Shown here piece by piece: positions 18,028-26,337 of a DNA stretch of 64,000 bases. The stretch is from Ovoidimarina sediminis (GTDB taxonomy: Bacteria > Pseudomonadota > Alphaproteobacteria > Rhodobacterales > Rhodobacteraceae): NCBI RefSeq assembly GCF_032586175.1, contig NZ_JAWHTE010000002.1:1-64000 (forward strand). Reading direction: 5' to 3'. Position 1 is the first letter of the stretch, and each line of letters starts with the position of its first letter. The notes beneath the pieces were generated by a model. It ran no database searches, was not told the origin of the DNA, and saw only the letters and a program-made list of their open reading frames with translations. The position numbers and the translations under genes were made by a program.

Positions 18028-18111
18028 GTTCCTCCTGACCCGCCCGCTTGGGCACCGGCCCGGGGCAATTTTCTGCTTGCCTGCAGATAGCTCCCACCGG
18101 AATAGGAGACA

Positions 18112-18981
18112 ATGACCGAAACGCTCCTCACCCTCGGCCACGGCTATTCCGCCGCGGCCCTCGCCCGCCGCCTGCGTCCCGACGGATGGTCGGTGATCGG
18201 CTCAACCCGCTCGCCAGAGAAGGCCGAACGCCTCGCCTCCGATGGCGTCGAGCCCGTGCTCTGGCCCGGCGACGGCGACATTTCCGGGGCCATCGAGCGC
18301 GCCACCCACATCCTGATCTCCGCCGCGCCTGGGGACGACGGCGACCCGGTGCTGAACGCTCTGGGCAAGAGGATCGCGGCCAACGCGGGCCACATCGAAT
18401 GGCTCGGCTATCTCTCGACCACCGGGGTCTATGGCGATCACGGCGGCGGCTGGGTCGATGAAACGACCCCGCTCACACCGTCCACGAAACGCGGCCTGCA
18501 GCGGGTCGATGCCGAAGCGGGCTGGCAGGCCCTTGCCTCGGCCCACGGCCTGCCCCTTCACATCTTCCGCCTTGCGGGCATCTACGGCCCCGGGCGCGGC
18601 CCCTTCTCGAAGGTCCGGAACGGCACGGCGAGGCGCATCGTCAAGGAAGGCCAGGTCTTCTCGCGCATCCATGTCGACGATATCGCCCAGGTTCTCGCCG
18701 CCTCCATCGCGCGGCCCGATCCCGGCGCGGTCTACAACCTGTGCGACGACGATCCCGCCCCGCCGCAGGACGTGATCGCCCATGCCGCCACGCTCCTCGG
18801 TGTGCCCCTGCCCCCCGAAGTTCATTTCGAAGACGCCGATCTCTCGCCCATGGCGAAAAGCTTCTATGCGGAATCGAAACGCGTGCGAAACGACCGGATC
18901 AAGACCGAGCTGGGGGTTCAGCTCATCCACCCCGATTACCGGTCCGGGCTCTCCGCGCTCCTCGCCGCCGAAGTCGGCTGA
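18112..18981 (+). CDS. NAD(P)-dependent epimerase/dehydratase-like (YeeZ-type) protein
   Basis: A 289-aa extended-SDR-like protein. The N-terminal dinucleotide-binding motif is degenerate (LLTLGHGYSAAALARRL). The SDR-like STTGVYGDHGGGWVDE segment lies near residue 105, and the IFRLAGIYGPGRGPF motif near 150 is followed by SRIHVDDIAQVL near 185. The canonical YxxxK is not clear, as in YeeZ relatives. Substrate unknown. Its 3' end overlaps the convergent membrane-protein gene by 46 nt. Confidence 0.85.
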   Translation: MTETLLTLGHGYSAAALARRLRPDGWSVIGSTRSPEKAERLASDGVEPVLWPGDGDISGAIERATHILISAAPGDDGDPVLNALGKRIAANAGHIEWLGYLSTTGVYGDHGGGWVDETTPLTPSTKRGLQRVDAEAGWQALASAHGLPLHIFRLAGIYGPGRGPFSKVRNGTARRIVKEGQVFSRIHVDDIAQVLAASIARPDPGAVYNLCDDDPAPPQDVIAHAATLLGVPLPPEVHFEDADLSPMAKSFYAESKRVRNDRIKTELGVQLIHPDYRSGLSALLAAEVG

Positions 18982-19631
18982 AGCTGCCGGATCCCCCAGG
19001 CCAGCCCCGCGAAAAGGCCGAGGATCACCAGGCCCGTAACCACCGTCACCCCGTAGAACTGAAGCCGCGCCGCAGGCTCCAGCGCGTTCAGGAACGGATA
19101 GGGCAACCCATCGGTCACCGGGCCGACGGGAAAATCGTTGAACGGCCCCACGAACAGCTCCACCCATGCCAGGTATCCCAGCGCCACGCCCAGAAACGGC
19201 AGCACCGCGCGCATCGGTCGCCGGAACCCGCCATAGATGAAAAGCACGTCGATCCACTGCAGAACCGGCCCGACCCCGTGTAGGTAATAGTCGACCCACA
19301 GGGGCAGGGGATCGCCCGCCACCACCAGCGCCGGGTCCTGTAACCACAAGCGCCAGTACATCAACACGGTCAGCCCGTTCGCCACCGCCGCGACCATCAC
19401 GAGGCGCGACCAGGTCTTCTCGCTCCGCCCCTCGGTCAGGGCAAGCATCCGGCTCGCGGCGACGAAGGAAAGCACAAGCGCCCAGATCGTCAGATAGCGG
19501 AATGGTCCCCCGGCATGGCCATAATCGGCTGCCACAACGAGCTGCCGGATCATGAAACCGGCGGCCAGCAGAAACACCACCCAGCGATAGATCAGCACCC
19601 AGCGGGCACGCGGATCGACCGGAAAGCTCAC
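18936..19631 (-). CDS. FAR-17a/AIG1-like (Pr6Pr-type) membrane protein
   Basis: A 231-aa protein with about six transmembrane helices. The segment WVDYYLHGVGPVLQWIDVLF near residue 120 and the later LAWVELFVGPFNDFPVGPVTDGLPYPFLN near 165 resemble the FAR-17a/AIG1-like and bacterial Pr6Pr membrane families. The eukaryotic members are serine/threonine-type hydrolases of bioactive lipids, with a conserved Thr and His in the membrane. Whether this protein is catalytic is inference. It starts just inside the end of the ankyrin gene (4-nt overlap), so it belongs to the dxs-ankyrin transcript, and it overlaps the convergent epimerase-like gene at its 3' end. Confidence 0.7.
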   Translation of the reverse strand: MSFPVDPRARWVLIYRWVVFLLAAGFMIRQLVVAADYGHAGGPFRYLTIWALVLSFVAASRMLALTEGRSEKTWSRLVMVAAVANGLTVLMYWRLWLQDPALVVAGDPLPLWVDYYLHGVGPVLQWIDVLFIYGGFRRPMRAVLPFLGVALGYLAWVELFVGPFNDFPVGPVTDGLPYPFLNALEPAARLQFYGVTVVTGLVILGLFAGLAWGIRQLQPTSAARSAESPDR

Positions 19632-20311
19632 TCTGCCCCGGCGGCGCGCAGGATCGCCGCCATCTCGGCATAGCCGCGCGCCTCGGCGAGGGCGAGCGGC
19701 GTGGCCCCCTGACGGTCGCCAAGCTCCGGGTCCGCCCCGGCGGCCAGAAGCGCCCGGGCCACCGCCTGGTGATCGGGGCCGCCATCGCCCAGCACGACGG
19801 ATTCGATCAGCGCCGTCCAGCCGAGGTTGTTCACGTGGTCCAGGGGCGCGCCAGCCGCGATCAGCCGCCGCACCACCTCGGCATGGCCCAGATGCGCCGC
19901 CGCGATCAGGGCGGTTCCGTCATAGGGGCTGGTCACCAGCCCGGGATCGTTGCCAAGCGCGATCGCCAGCGACATGATTTCGGGGTCATCCGCCACCGCC
20001 GTGATCGTCACCGCATCATAGGCCTGGCCTTCCAGCGCGTTCATATCCGCCCCGGCCTCCGCGAGCGCCCTCAGCGCCTCCGCTTCCGATGCGAAGGCGG
20101 CCACGTGAACGGCCGTCCGGCCTCGCCTGTCTCGCGCCTCAAGCTCCGCACCTTCTGCCACAAGCTGCCGGATCGCTGCGGCATCGCCCGCCGCCGCAGC
20201 GGCGTGAAGCCCCTCGTACCCCGCGATCTCCGACGCAGAGGGCGGCACCTGCGCAACCGCCGCGCCTCCCGCCAGAACTGCCGCAAGACACGCAAGTACC
20301 CGCGCGATCAT
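19628..20311 (-). CDS. Periplasmic ankyrin-repeat protein
   Basis: A 227-aa protein with a signal peptide (MIARVLACLAAVLAGGAAVAQ, cleavage near residue 21) followed by about five to six ankyrin repeats between residues 35 and 225. Recognisable repeats are GLHAAAAAGDAAAIRQLVAEG, GRTAVHVAAFASEAEALRALAEAG, GTALIAAAHLGHAEVVRRLIAAG, GWTALIESVVLGDGG and GATPLALAEARGYAEMAAIL. It is probably a periplasmic protein-interaction module. The start overlaps the dxs stop and the stop overlaps the downstream membrane-protein gene, so the three genes are likely co-transcribed. Partner unknown. Confidence 0.9.
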   Translation of the reverse strand: MIARVLACLAAVLAGGAAVAQVPPSASEIAGYEGLHAAAAAGDAAAIRQLVAEGAELEARDRRGRTAVHVAAFASEAEALRALAEAGADMNALEGQAYDAVTITAVADDPEIMSLAIALGNDPGLVTSPYDGTALIAAAHLGHAEVVRRLIAAGAPLDHVNNLGWTALIESVVLGDGGPDHQAVARALLAAGADPELGDRQGATPLALAEARGYAEMAAILRAAGAE

Positions 20312-22233
20312 GCCCGCTGGCCCACGACGGCGACGCCCATGACCTCAAGCACCTTCGCTTCGATATCCGGCGCGCTCATCCCCGCCACCCGGTACATATC
20401 CGCCGGGCTCGCCTGGTCGATGAACGTATCGGGGAAGACCATCGATCGGAACTTCAGGCCCGCGTCGAACACGCCCTCGTCGCCCAGAAGCTGCGCCACA
20501 TGGCTGCCGAACCCGCCGACCGCACCCTCCTCGATGGTGATCAGCGCCTCGTGCCGCGCCGCCAGATCGAGGATCAGCTCTCGGTCGAGCGGCTTTGCAA
20601 ACCGCGCATCCGCCACCGTGGGCGATATCCCCTTCGCCTCCAGCCGCTCGGCGGCCAGCAGCACCTCGGAAAGCCGCGCCCCGAAGGACAGGATCGCCAC
20701 GCCCTTGCCTTCGCGGATCATCCGCCCCTTGCCGATCTCGATGGGCGCGCCACGCTCGGGCATCTCGACGCCCGCGCCCTCGCCCCGCGGGAAGCGGAAC
20801 GCGATGGGGCCTTCGTCGTGCCGCGCCGCCGTCGCCACCATGTGCCGAAGCTCCGCCTCGTCGGCGGCGGCCATCACCACGAAGCCGGGCAGGTTCGCCA
20901 GATAGCCGATGTCGAAGCTGCCGGCATGGGTCGCCCCGTCGGCACCCACAAGCCCCGCGCGGTCGATCGCGAACCGCACCGGCAGGCGCTGGATCGCCAC
21001 GTCATGCACGACCTGATCGTATCCCCGCTGCAGAAAGGTCGAATAAAGCGCGCAGAACGGCCGAAGGCCTCCTGCCGCCATCCCCGCGCTGAAGGTCACC
21101 GCATGCTGCTCGGCAATGCCCACGTCGAAGCACCGGCTTGGATAGCGCTCGGCGAAAAGCTTCAGCCCCGTCCCATCGGGCATCGCCGCCGTTACGGCGG
21201 AAATCTTGTCGTCCTCGGCCGCCTCCTGCGCGAGGCTTTCGGCAAACACCTTGGTGTAGGACGGCGCATTCGACGGCGCCTTCTTCTGCTCGCCGGTGAT
21301 CACGTCGAATTTCGAAACGCCGTGGCCCTTGTCGCGCGCGGCCTCCGCCGGGCCATACCCCTTGCCCTTCTCGGTGATCACGTGGATCAGGATCGGCCCG
21401 GTCGCCCGCGCCTTCACCGTCCGCAGGACGGGAAGAAGCTGGCCCAGATCATGCCCGTCGATCGGCCCCACATAAGAAAAGCCAAGCTCCTCGAACAGCG
21501 TGCCACCGACGGTCATGTGCTTCAGCACATCCTTCGCCCGCCGCGCCCCTTCCTGGAACGGGCCGGGCAGAAGGCTCACCGCCCCCTTCGCCGCCGCCTT
21601 CAGCTCCTGAAACGGCGCGCCCGCATAAAGCCGCGACAGATAGCTGCTCATCGCGCCTACCGGCGGCGCGATCGACATCTCGTTGTCGTTCAGGATGACG
21701 ATCAGCCGCTTCTTCAGATGGCCCGCATTGTTCATCGCTTCGAACGCCATTCCGGCGCTCATCGCCCCGTCACCGATCACGGCGATGGCATCGCCGATCC
21801 CGTGCTCCGGCGCACCGCCCAGATCCCGCGCCACGGCAAAACCCAGCGCGGCGCTGATCGAGGTCGAGGAGTGCGCGGCCCCGAACGGGTCATAGGGGCT
21901 TTCCGACCGCTTCGTGAATCCGCTCAACCCGTCCTTCTGCCTCAGCGTCCTGATCCGGTCGCGCCGGCCCGTCAGTATCTTGTGAGGATAGCACTGGTGG
22001 CTCACATCCCAGATGATCCGGTCCTTCGGCGCCTCGAATACGGCATGCAGCGCCACGGTCAGTTCCACGACGCCAAGCCCGGCACCAAGGTGCCCGCCGG
22101 TCTCGCTCACGGCGCTGATCGTCTCGGCGCGAAGCTCACCCGCAAGCCGTTCGAGATCGGCGTCACTCAGGCCCTTCATGTCGGCGGGCACGCGCACGCG
22201 GTCCAGCAACGGTGTATTCGGTCTCTCGGTCAT
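20308..22233 (-). CDS. dxs: 1-deoxy-D-xylulose-5-phosphate synthase
   Basis: DXS condenses pyruvate and glyceraldehyde 3-phosphate, the entry step of the MEP isoprenoid pathway. The 641-aa protein has the TPP/Mg motif VIGDGAMSAGMAFEAMNNAG near residue 150, the glycine-rich WDVSHQCYPHKILTGRRD near 75, the transketolase central domain (AGMAAGGLRPFCALYSTFLQRGYDQ near 375) and the C-terminal domain ITIEEGAVGGFGSHV. ATG 22233 (MTERPNTPLLDRV) is used. It sits two genes from ispA, which consumes the pathway's products. Confidence 0.96.
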   Translation of the reverse strand: MTERPNTPLLDRVRVPADMKGLSDADLERLAGELRAETISAVSETGGHLGAGLGVVELTVALHAVFEAPKDRIIWDVSHQCYPHKILTGRRDRIRTLRQKDGLSGFTKRSESPYDPFGAAHSSTSISAALGFAVARDLGGAPEHGIGDAIAVIGDGAMSAGMAFEAMNNAGHLKKRLIVILNDNEMSIAPPVGAMSSYLSRLYAGAPFQELKAAAKGAVSLLPGPFQEGARRAKDVLKHMTVGGTLFEELGFSYVGPIDGHDLGQLLPVLRTVKARATGPILIHVITEKGKGYGPAEAARDKGHGVSKFDVITGEQKKAPSNAPSYTKVFAESLAQEAAEDDKISAVTAAMPDGTGLKLFAERYPSRCFDVGIAEQHAVTFSAGMAAGGLRPFCALYSTFLQRGYDQVVHDVAIQRLPVRFAIDRAGLVGADGATHAGSFDIGYLANLPGFVVMAAADEAELRHMVATAARHDEGPIAFRFPRGEGAGVEMPERGAPIEIGKGRMIREGKGVAILSFGARLSEVLLAAERLEAKGISPTVADARFAKPLDRELILDLAARHEALITIEEGAVGGFGSHVAQLLGDEGVFDAGLKFRSMVFPDTFIDQASPADMYRVAGMSAPDIEAKVLEVMGVAVVGQRA

Positions 22234-22385
22234 CGATCGGTCCGGTTTCGGTTTCGCGCGGACACATAGCCTCACCGGCCCGGCACGGCAACTCTCGCCA
22301 AAGACCGCAGGGCGGAGAGAATCGATGACGAAACACATCCCTTGCCCTACCCTCGCCTCTGTTCCACCAGGGCGTGGAGGGGATG

Positions 22386-23249
22386 ATGAGCGATCTCACG
22401 ATGATCGGTCTCGGGGCGATGGGATCGGCGCTCGCCCGCACGTTTCTCGTCGCGGGGCACAGGCTCACCGTCTGGAACCGAAGCCCGGATCGCATGGCGC
22501 CCTTCGAACCCCTCGGGGCGACGCTCGCGCCCTCGGCAGCGAAGGCCGCCGCCGCCAGTCCGGTCTCCGTCCTCTGCATCGACAATTACGACGCAACGCA
22601 TACCCTTCTCGCTTCCCCGGGCGTGGCCGATGCGCTCTCGGGGCGCATCCTCGTGCAACTCAGCACCGGAACACCCGCCGAGGCCCGCGCCCTGCAGGCG
22701 TGGCTGGATCCGCGCGGGATCGGCCATATCGACGGCGCGATCATGCCCTATCCCGACGGGATCGGGGCGGACGACGCCCAAATCCTCTTTGCCGGTCCCG
22801 CCACGCTCTACGCCGCCTGCCTGCCCCGTCTCGCCTGCCTCGGCGGCGACCTGCGCCACGTGGGCAGTGAGATCGGCGCAGCCGCTGCCCTCGACATGGC
22901 GCTCCTGACGCACCAGCTCACGAACTACCTCGGCGTCTGGCACGGCGCCCGCGTCTGCGAGGCCGAGGGCATCGGCGTCGACAGTCTCGCCGCCCTCTTT
23001 CCCCAGGACGATCCCGCCGCGCATCTCGCCTGGCGCATCCACCGCGAAGAGTTCGACACGCCAGGCGCCACACTCGACGTCTGGAACGCCGCCCTCGACA
23101 GGATTTTGCAGCAAGCCGAAGACGCAGGGATCACGTCGGAGATCCCGGGCCTCGTCTCAAGCCTGTTCCGCCGCGCCATCGCCCTCGGCCACGGCGCACG
23201 CGATATCGGCACTGTGATGGACGTCCTGCGGGGGTCCGCTCCGGCCTGA
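22386..23249 (+). CDS. NAD(P)-dependent oxidoreductase, imine-reductase / 6-phosphogluconate-dehydrogenase-like family
   Basis: A protein of about 287 aa. The N-terminal Rossmann domain carries GLGAMGSALARTFLVAGHRLTVWNR, with the Asn-Arg ending typical of NADPH-binding beta-hydroxyacid dehydrogenase relatives. The all-helical C-terminal domain starts near residue 165 and resembles imine-reductase / reductive-aminase C-termini (LLTHQLTNYLGVWHGARVCEAEGI). Adjacent ATG codons at 22383 and 22386 follow a GGAGGGG stretch, so the exact start is uncertain. Substrate unknown. The gene is divergent from dxs and convergent with ispA. Confidence 0.85.
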   Translation: MSDLTMIGLGAMGSALARTFLVAGHRLTVWNRSPDRMAPFEPLGATLAPSAAKAAAASPVSVLCIDNYDATHTLLASPGVADALSGRILVQLSTGTPAEARALQAWLDPRGIGHIDGAIMPYPDGIGADDAQILFAGPATLYAACLPRLACLGGDLRHVGSEIGAAAALDMALLTHQLTNYLGVWHGARVCEAEGIGVDSLAALFPQDDPAAHLAWRIHREEFDTPGATLDVWNAALDRILQQAEDAGITSEIPGLVSSLFRRAIALGHGARDIGTVMDVLRGSAPA

Positions 23250-23261
23250 CCTGTCTGCCGC

Positions 23262-24128
23262 TCAGGCGTTCCGCTCGACGACGAAACGCGCGGCCTCGCG
23301 CAGGCGATCCGCACCTGCGCCATAAGGCGCAAGCGCCGCGACGGCCTCGTCCACCAGCACCCCCGCCCGCGCCTTCGCGCCATCCAGCCCCAGAAGCGAC
23401 ACGAAGGTCGCCTTTCCGGCCTCGGCATCCTTCTTCAGCCGCTTGCCCGCAAGCTCCGGGTCGCCCTCCACATCGAGGATGTCGTCGGCGATCTGAAAGG
23501 CGAGGCCGAGCGCCGTGGCATAGGCCCGCATAGGGGCCGGATCGGCCCCGCCGAGAAGGGCCCCCGCCTCCGCCGACCAGCGGATCAGCGCCCCGGTCTT
23601 GTTCGCCTGAAGCTCGGTGATCTCCTCAAGGCTCAGGGCCCGCCCAGCCGTCTCTGCGGCGATGTCCTGCGCCTGCCCGATCACCATGTCCTGCGCGCCC
23701 CGCGCCAGGGCTGCCACAAGGGCGATCCGCACGGCCGGATCGGGATGCCCCGCCTCCCGCGACAGCAGATCGAACGCGAAGGTCTGAAGCGCATCGCCCA
23801 CCAGCACCGCGCTCGCTTCGTCCCATTTCACATGCACCGTCGGCTGCCCGCGCCGCAGGTCATCGTCATCCATGCAGGGCAGATCGTCATGCACGAGGCT
23901 ATAGGCATGCAGCGCCTCGATCGCACCCGCGGCATAGACGGCCTGCGCGGCAGGCACCCCGAAGAGCGCCGCCCCCTCGATCACCAGAAACCCGCGCAGC
24001 CGCTTGCCGCCGGTCAGCGCATAGCGCATGCCATGCACGACCGGCAGATCCGGCCCCTCCGGCAACACCTCATCGAACAGGGCTTGAATCTCGGCGGCCC
24101 GCGCCGCCATCGCCGCCTTCAGGCTCAC
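23262..24128 (-). CDS. ispA: Polyprenyl (farnesyl/geranylgeranyl-type) diphosphate synthase
   Basis: A short-chain trans-prenyltransferase, most likely farnesyl diphosphate synthase. The 288-aa protein has the first Asp-rich motif DDLPCMDDDDLRRGQPTVH near residue 85, the GKRLRGFLVI motif near 43 and the second DDILDVEGD motif near 225. The start is taken as GTG 24128, which overlaps the xseB stop (GTGA); an internal ATG at 24110 is the alternative. The gene order xseB-ispA with dxs close by is conserved in Rhodobacteraceae and links the gene to the MEP pathway. Confidence 0.92.
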   Translation of the reverse strand: MSLKAAMAARAAEIQALFDEVLPEGPDLPVVHGMRYALTGGKRLRGFLVIEGAALFGVPAAQAVYAAGAIEALHAYSLVHDDLPCMDDDDLRRGQPTVHVKWDEASAVLVGDALQTFAFDLLSREAGHPDPAVRIALVAALARGAQDMVIGQAQDIAAETAGRALSLEEITELQANKTGALIRWSAEAGALLGGADPAPMRAYATALGLAFQIADDILDVEGDPELAGKRLKKDAEAGKATFVSLLGLDGAKARAGVLVDEAVAALAPYGAGADRLREAARFVVERNA

Positions 24129-24367
24129 GACGCGTCGAAGGGTGCGGTTCCCGTGGCGTTCCCTTCGGCATCTGCCTGGATCGTCGCCACCTTCTCTTCC
24201 GCCTCGTGCAGCTTCTTCTCGCAATGGGCCCTCAGCGCCGCACCGCGCTCGTAAAGCGAAATCGACTTCTCAAGCTCGACATTGCCCGAATCCAGCTGGC
24301 CCACGATGCTCTCCAGTTCCCGCATCGCATCCTCGAAGCTCATCTTGTCAATCGGCGTCTCGCTCAT
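24125..24367 (-). CDS. xseB: Exodeoxyribonuclease VII small subunit
   Basis: The small helical subunit of ExoVII, which degrades single-stranded DNA with XseA. The 80-aa protein has the family core SFEDAMRELESIVGQLDSGN, followed by LEKSISLYERGAAL and a charged C-terminus. It overlaps both neighbours: the deacetylase stop upstream and the ispA start downstream. The order deacetylase-xseB-ispA matches other Rhodobacteraceae. Confidence 0.95.
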   Translation of the reverse strand: MSETPIDKMSFEDAMRELESIVGQLDSGNVELEKSISLYERGAALRAHCEKKLHEAEEKVATIQADAEGNATGTAPFDAS

Positions 24368-25329
24368 CCGCCCCGCTCCATCAGAACACCCACATGGGCC
24401 GCCACGCTGGCCCCCAGCGCGTTCAGATCATACCCGCCTTCGAGTGTCGAGACCACGCGCCCCCCGGCATGAGCCTCCGCAACATCCAGAACGGCCTCGG
24501 TAACCCAGACGAAATCCGCCTCGGTCCATCTGAGTGTCGCCAGCGGATCGGCAGCATGGGCGTCGAACCCGGCCGAGATCAGCACAAGCTCCGGCGCGAA
24601 ATCGTCCAGCGCAGGGATCACCTCGCGCTCGTAAAGCGCGCGCATCTCCGCCCCGCCCGTGCCTGGCGCGAGGGGAATGTTGATCACGTTGTCAAAGGCG
24701 CCGCGCTCATCCGCCCGCCCCGTCCCGGGAAACAGCGGCATCTCGTGGGAAGACACGAAAAGCGTGCGCTCCTCCTCCCACAGAAGATCCTGCGTCCCGT
24801 TCCCGTGGTGCACATCGAAATCGACGATCGCCACGCGCTCAAGCCCGTGTGCCTCAAGCGCATGCCTGGCCGCGATCGCAACATTGCCGAACAGGCAAAA
24901 GCCCATCGCGCGTTCCGTCTCCGCATGGTGGCCCGGCGGACGGCACCCGACGAAGGCATTGGCCACCTCGCCGGCCATCACCGCATCGACGGCGGCGATA
25001 CAGCCCCCCACGGCCCGCCACGCGGCGGTCAGCGTCCCGGGCGACATATGCGTATCGGCGTCAAGCGAGACCCAGCCCTCTTCGGGCGCCGCCGTGCGGA
25101 TCATCTCCAGATACCGCTCCGTATGACAGCGCAGCACATGCTCCGCAGTGCCCAGCGGCGCGTCCCGCCGGTCGAGGCCCTGAACCTCAGAAAGCGCCGC
25201 CCCGATCGCCTTGAGCCGCGCCATCTGTTCGGGATGGCCCGGCGGCGTCACATGGGCAAGGCAATCGTCATGGGAATAATAGGCTGTGGTCACGGCGGCG
25301 GTCTCCGGTTTTGAGCGGAGCGTAGCCAT
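24364..25329 (-). CDS. Histone deacetylase-like (acetylpolyamine amidohydrolase/AcuC) family protein
   Basis: A zinc-dependent deacetylase of the arginase/deacetylase fold, about 321 aa. Catalytic-site motifs visible are RPPGHHAETERAMGFCLFGN (tandem His near residue 140), VAIVDFDVHHGNGTQD (metal Asp/His near 175), LISAGFDAHAADPLA (metal Asp near 255) and STLEGGYDL. The substrate is more likely an acetylated small molecule or protein than histone. The start is uncertain, with ATG 25329 or GTG 25293; family members usually begin near TAYYSHDDC. It is the first gene of the xseB-ispA transcript. Confidence 0.9.
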   Translation of the reverse strand: MATLRSKPETAAVTTAYYSHDDCLAHVTPPGHPEQMARLKAIGAALSEVQGLDRRDAPLGTAEHVLRCHTERYLEMIRTAAPEEGWVSLDADTHMSPGTLTAAWRAVGGCIAAVDAVMAGEVANAFVGCRPPGHHAETERAMGFCLFGNVAIAARHALEAHGLERVAIVDFDVHHGNGTQDLLWEEERTLFVSSHEMPLFPGTGRADERGAFDNVINIPLAPGTGGAEMRALYEREVIPALDDFAPELVLISAGFDAHAADPLATLRWTEADFVWVTEAVLDVAEAHAGGRVVSTLEGGYDLNALGASVAAHVGVLMERGG

Positions 25330-25368
25330 GGGCGCCGCGCGCGTCCAGCAACCCGCACCCGCCCAAAC

Positions 25369-25384
25369 ATTGACACATGTCAAT
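25369..25384. promoter_or_regulatory. Inverted repeat ATTGACA-N2-TGTCAAT
   Basis: A perfect 7-bp inverted repeat with a 2-bp centre lies in the short region between the divergent deacetylase gene and the secreted Gly-rich protein gene (68 nt upstream of the latter's ATG). The left arm also reads as a -35-like TTGACA. It is a candidate operator; no regulator is identified. Confidence 0.5.
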
Positions 25385-25451
25385 TCGTGAATGCGAAGCC
25401 GTACTTTCCTGCCGCCAACCACAGCAACTCCGAAACGAGAGGTCTATCACG

Positions 25452-26267
25452 ATGACACGGGACATCCCCCACACCGTCCTTCTCAGAGGCGCCTCGATCC
25501 TGGCGCTCTCTGCAATGCTCGCGGTCTCCGGGCTGCCGGCGGCCACACCGTTCTCGCAGGCGGCCCATGCCGACAGCCATGGCGGCCAGGGCCAGGGCTC
25601 CGGCGGCGGTCACACGGGCGGCGAGGGCCACGGGGGCGACCACGGCGAGGATCACGCCGAAGCCTCCGATCACGGCCAGCAGGGCCAGGGGCCACAGGCC
25701 GGCGGCGGGGGCACGGGCGGCCAGGGCCAGGGCGCGCCCGATCCAGATTCCGAAGGGCGCGGCCCCAAATACGGGCAGGGCTCCGGCGAAACGGGTGGCA
25801 AGCCCGTCTGGGCCCAGGAAGGCATCCCTGAAATCGAACTTGGCCGCCTCAACGTCGCGCGTTCGCCTGATCACGTGCTCGAACGCGCCTATGACGAAGC
25901 CCTGTCGAACTTCACGGCGGAGATGGCGGAGTTCTACAACCTGACCCTCGAAGAGGCGATCACCGAACTCTCGCTCAACTTCGACGATCTCGTCTTCATC
26001 GATTCCCCGCTTCAGAACCTCGCGCTCCTGAAAGACGCGCTCGACGGCGCGTCGATCCTGAACACCCTGCCGGAGGTGTCGAACTCGAACGATACGCTGC
26101 TCGCGATGTTCCTCGGAACGGCCTCGGACAAGACGGTGGAGGTCACGCCGGACACGGCCTACGCGGTCTCGCTCATCCTGGGCTACGAGCTGACCGAGGA
26201 TCAGGCCATTGCGCTCGCCGCCGATGCCGAGGCGATCCGCATCGCGATCCTCGCCGGTCACGGCTGA
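25452..26267 (+). CDS. Secreted protein with Gly/His/Gln-rich linker, function unknown
   Basis: A 271-aa protein. An N-terminal signal peptide (about 1-40, ending AAHA) is followed by a low-complexity region rich in Gly, His, Gln and Asp (about 42-115, with repeated GGQGQG and HGGDHGEDH motifs) that could bind divalent metals. A folded, mostly helical C-terminal domain (about 120-271) contains a VLERAYDEALSNFTAEMAEFYNLT segment. I do not recognise the C-terminal domain. It lies 70 nt upstream of an outer-membrane barrel gene in the same orientation, suggesting a cell-envelope role. The metal-binding idea rests only on composition. Confidence 0.8.
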   Translation: MTRDIPHTVLLRGASILALSAMLAVSGLPAATPFSQAAHADSHGGQGQGSGGGHTGGEGHGGDHGEDHAEASDHGQQGQGPQAGGGGTGGQGQGAPDPDSEGRGPKYGQGSGETGGKPVWAQEGIPEIELGRLNVARSPDHVLERAYDEALSNFTAEMAEFYNLTLEEAITELSLNFDDLVFIDSPLQNLALLKDALDGASILNTLPEVSNSNDTLLAMFLGTASDKTVEVTPDTAYAVSLILGYELTEDQAIALAADAEAIRIAILAGHG

Positions 26268-26337
26268 GCGTCGTTGAAACGATCCGCCTGCCCGCCCCAG
26301 CCGGCGGGCGGGCCGCGATGTATACGGGAGTGATGAT

